Made by a program: the position numbers and the translations under genes
Assembly: GCF_905220365.1 (NCBI RefSeq)
Contig: NC_061147.1
Span: forward strand, 5,270,001-5,334,000
Origin: Vanessa cardui
Lineage: Eukaryota; Arthropoda; Insecta; Lepidoptera; Nymphalidae
Direction: 5' to 3'
Length of the DNA: 64,000 nucleotides
Notes under the pieces: generated by a model
Databases searched by the model: none
The model's input: only the letters and a program-made list of their open reading frames with translations
What the model was told of the DNA's origin: nothing
Shown: positions 63,315 to 64,000 of the stretch, piece by piece
Position numbering within the stretch: position 1 is the stretch's first letter
Layout of the letters: the number at the start of each line of letters is the position of its first letter

Positions 63315-63960
63315 GTAGAGCTGAGATGGGTCAGTGGTTAGAATAGTGGTTCAATAACGAAACTAACGGATATCCGAAATAAAAATCTATATCTATAAAC
63401 CGATATCGATAAAGAATATTTATTATATTTATTCTTCTTCATACTTTTATTCTTAAGAGAGTAGCTAATTGTATTTTGAAGCTTTTAGGTTTTTTTTTTA
63501 GTTATTCTTAATCCATACTTATATAAATATGAAGCTAACTTGAGCTCCAAGAAAGATATAAGGTACTTGTTTTTGTCTAACATATAACAAACAACCCCTA
63601 AAACGCGAACGACAACAATACTAAATAAATAATAATACAAATAAAGTCAAATGAAAAATACAAGAGTATTTTTTTCTTTAACAATTGTTAAAGAACCTAA
63701 TATCTGTAATTGAAATTATCCGAAACAAACGGATGATTCGAAATAATTTCATAACGGTAACCGTTTATCCGGTATGAGAAGGTAAAATGCTATTCATGTA
63801 TCCGTTTCCATATCCAAATCCGAAACGACATGTCCATAACATCCCTGATTCAAACTCAAACACAACTGAGTGTTCATGTACTTATGTTAATTTATTTAGC
63901 GCTCAGCGGATAAATTACGTGAGGGAACATATTTAAGTTAAAGGATATTCTGTCATATGA
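63315..63960 (+). mobile_element. SINE B interrupted by about 490 bases
   Basis: Head GAGATGGGTCAGTGGTTAGAA at 63322-63342 and body from CTGATTCAAACTC (63846) through GCTCAGCGGATAAATTACGT to ATTCTGTCATATG. Bases 63353-63844 between are unrelated AT-rich sequence with repeated CGGATATCCG/ATATCC words, presumably an insertion of unknown type. Confidence 0.65.
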
Positions 63961-64000
63961 CTATCCGCTGAGCAAAGTGGAGGTAGGAGGGGAGGGGATC

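Overview
The window looks like lepidopteran (butterfly or moth) nuclear DNA. It is AT-rich, with compact coding exons split by GT-AG introns. It carries three recognisable single-copy insect genes and a dense load of short interspersed elements of types I know from butterfly genomes. All family assignments come from reading translations by eye; no database search was run.

Layout. 1-396: open 3' end of an unrecognised plus-strand gene. 0.7-6 kb: repeats, including a decayed LINE with reverse-transcriptase motifs. 6.0-11.2 kb, minus: complete nine-exon 24-dehydrocholesterol reductase gene (DHCR24), with a probable non-coding first exon near 13.0 kb. 13-16 kb: repeats and long hairpins. 16.25-16.66 kb, minus: single-exon small heat-shock protein with a perfect three-unit heat-shock element just upstream. 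17.57-19.04 kb, plus: two-exon carbonyl-reductase-like SDR. 20.0-33.0 kb, minus: complete 16-exon CNOT4 (RING-RRM-CCCH ubiquitin ligase of the CCR4-NOT complex), tail-to-tail with the SDR. 33-37.5 kb: intergenic DNA and probable 3' UTR. 37.5-55.4 kb, minus: 20-exon legless/BCL9 homologue, the Wnt co-activator adaptor, with HD1, HD2 and HD3 all readable. 55.4-58.1 kb: probable 5' and promoter zone, possibly shared with a plus-strand gene that begins near 58.09 kb and leaves the window. 58.1-64 kb: AT-rich DNA with old repeats.

The genes have unrelated jobs: sterol side-chain reduction, protein folding, carbonyl reduction, mRNA decay and ubiquitylation, and Wnt transcription. They do not form an operon-like system. 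I found no clearly new biological system. The most informative structure is in the mobile DNA: a tandem duplication inside a legless intron in which each copy carries a different later insertion, a TA-target MITE whose target is shown by two independent empty sites, several insertions with exact target-site duplications, and a hAT-type MITE lodged five bases inside a legless splice donor. The splice phases I assigned agree across all nine DHCR24 exons and all 16 CNOT4 exons. In legless, one acceptor (exon near 42.18 kb) and the first coding exon remain uncertain.
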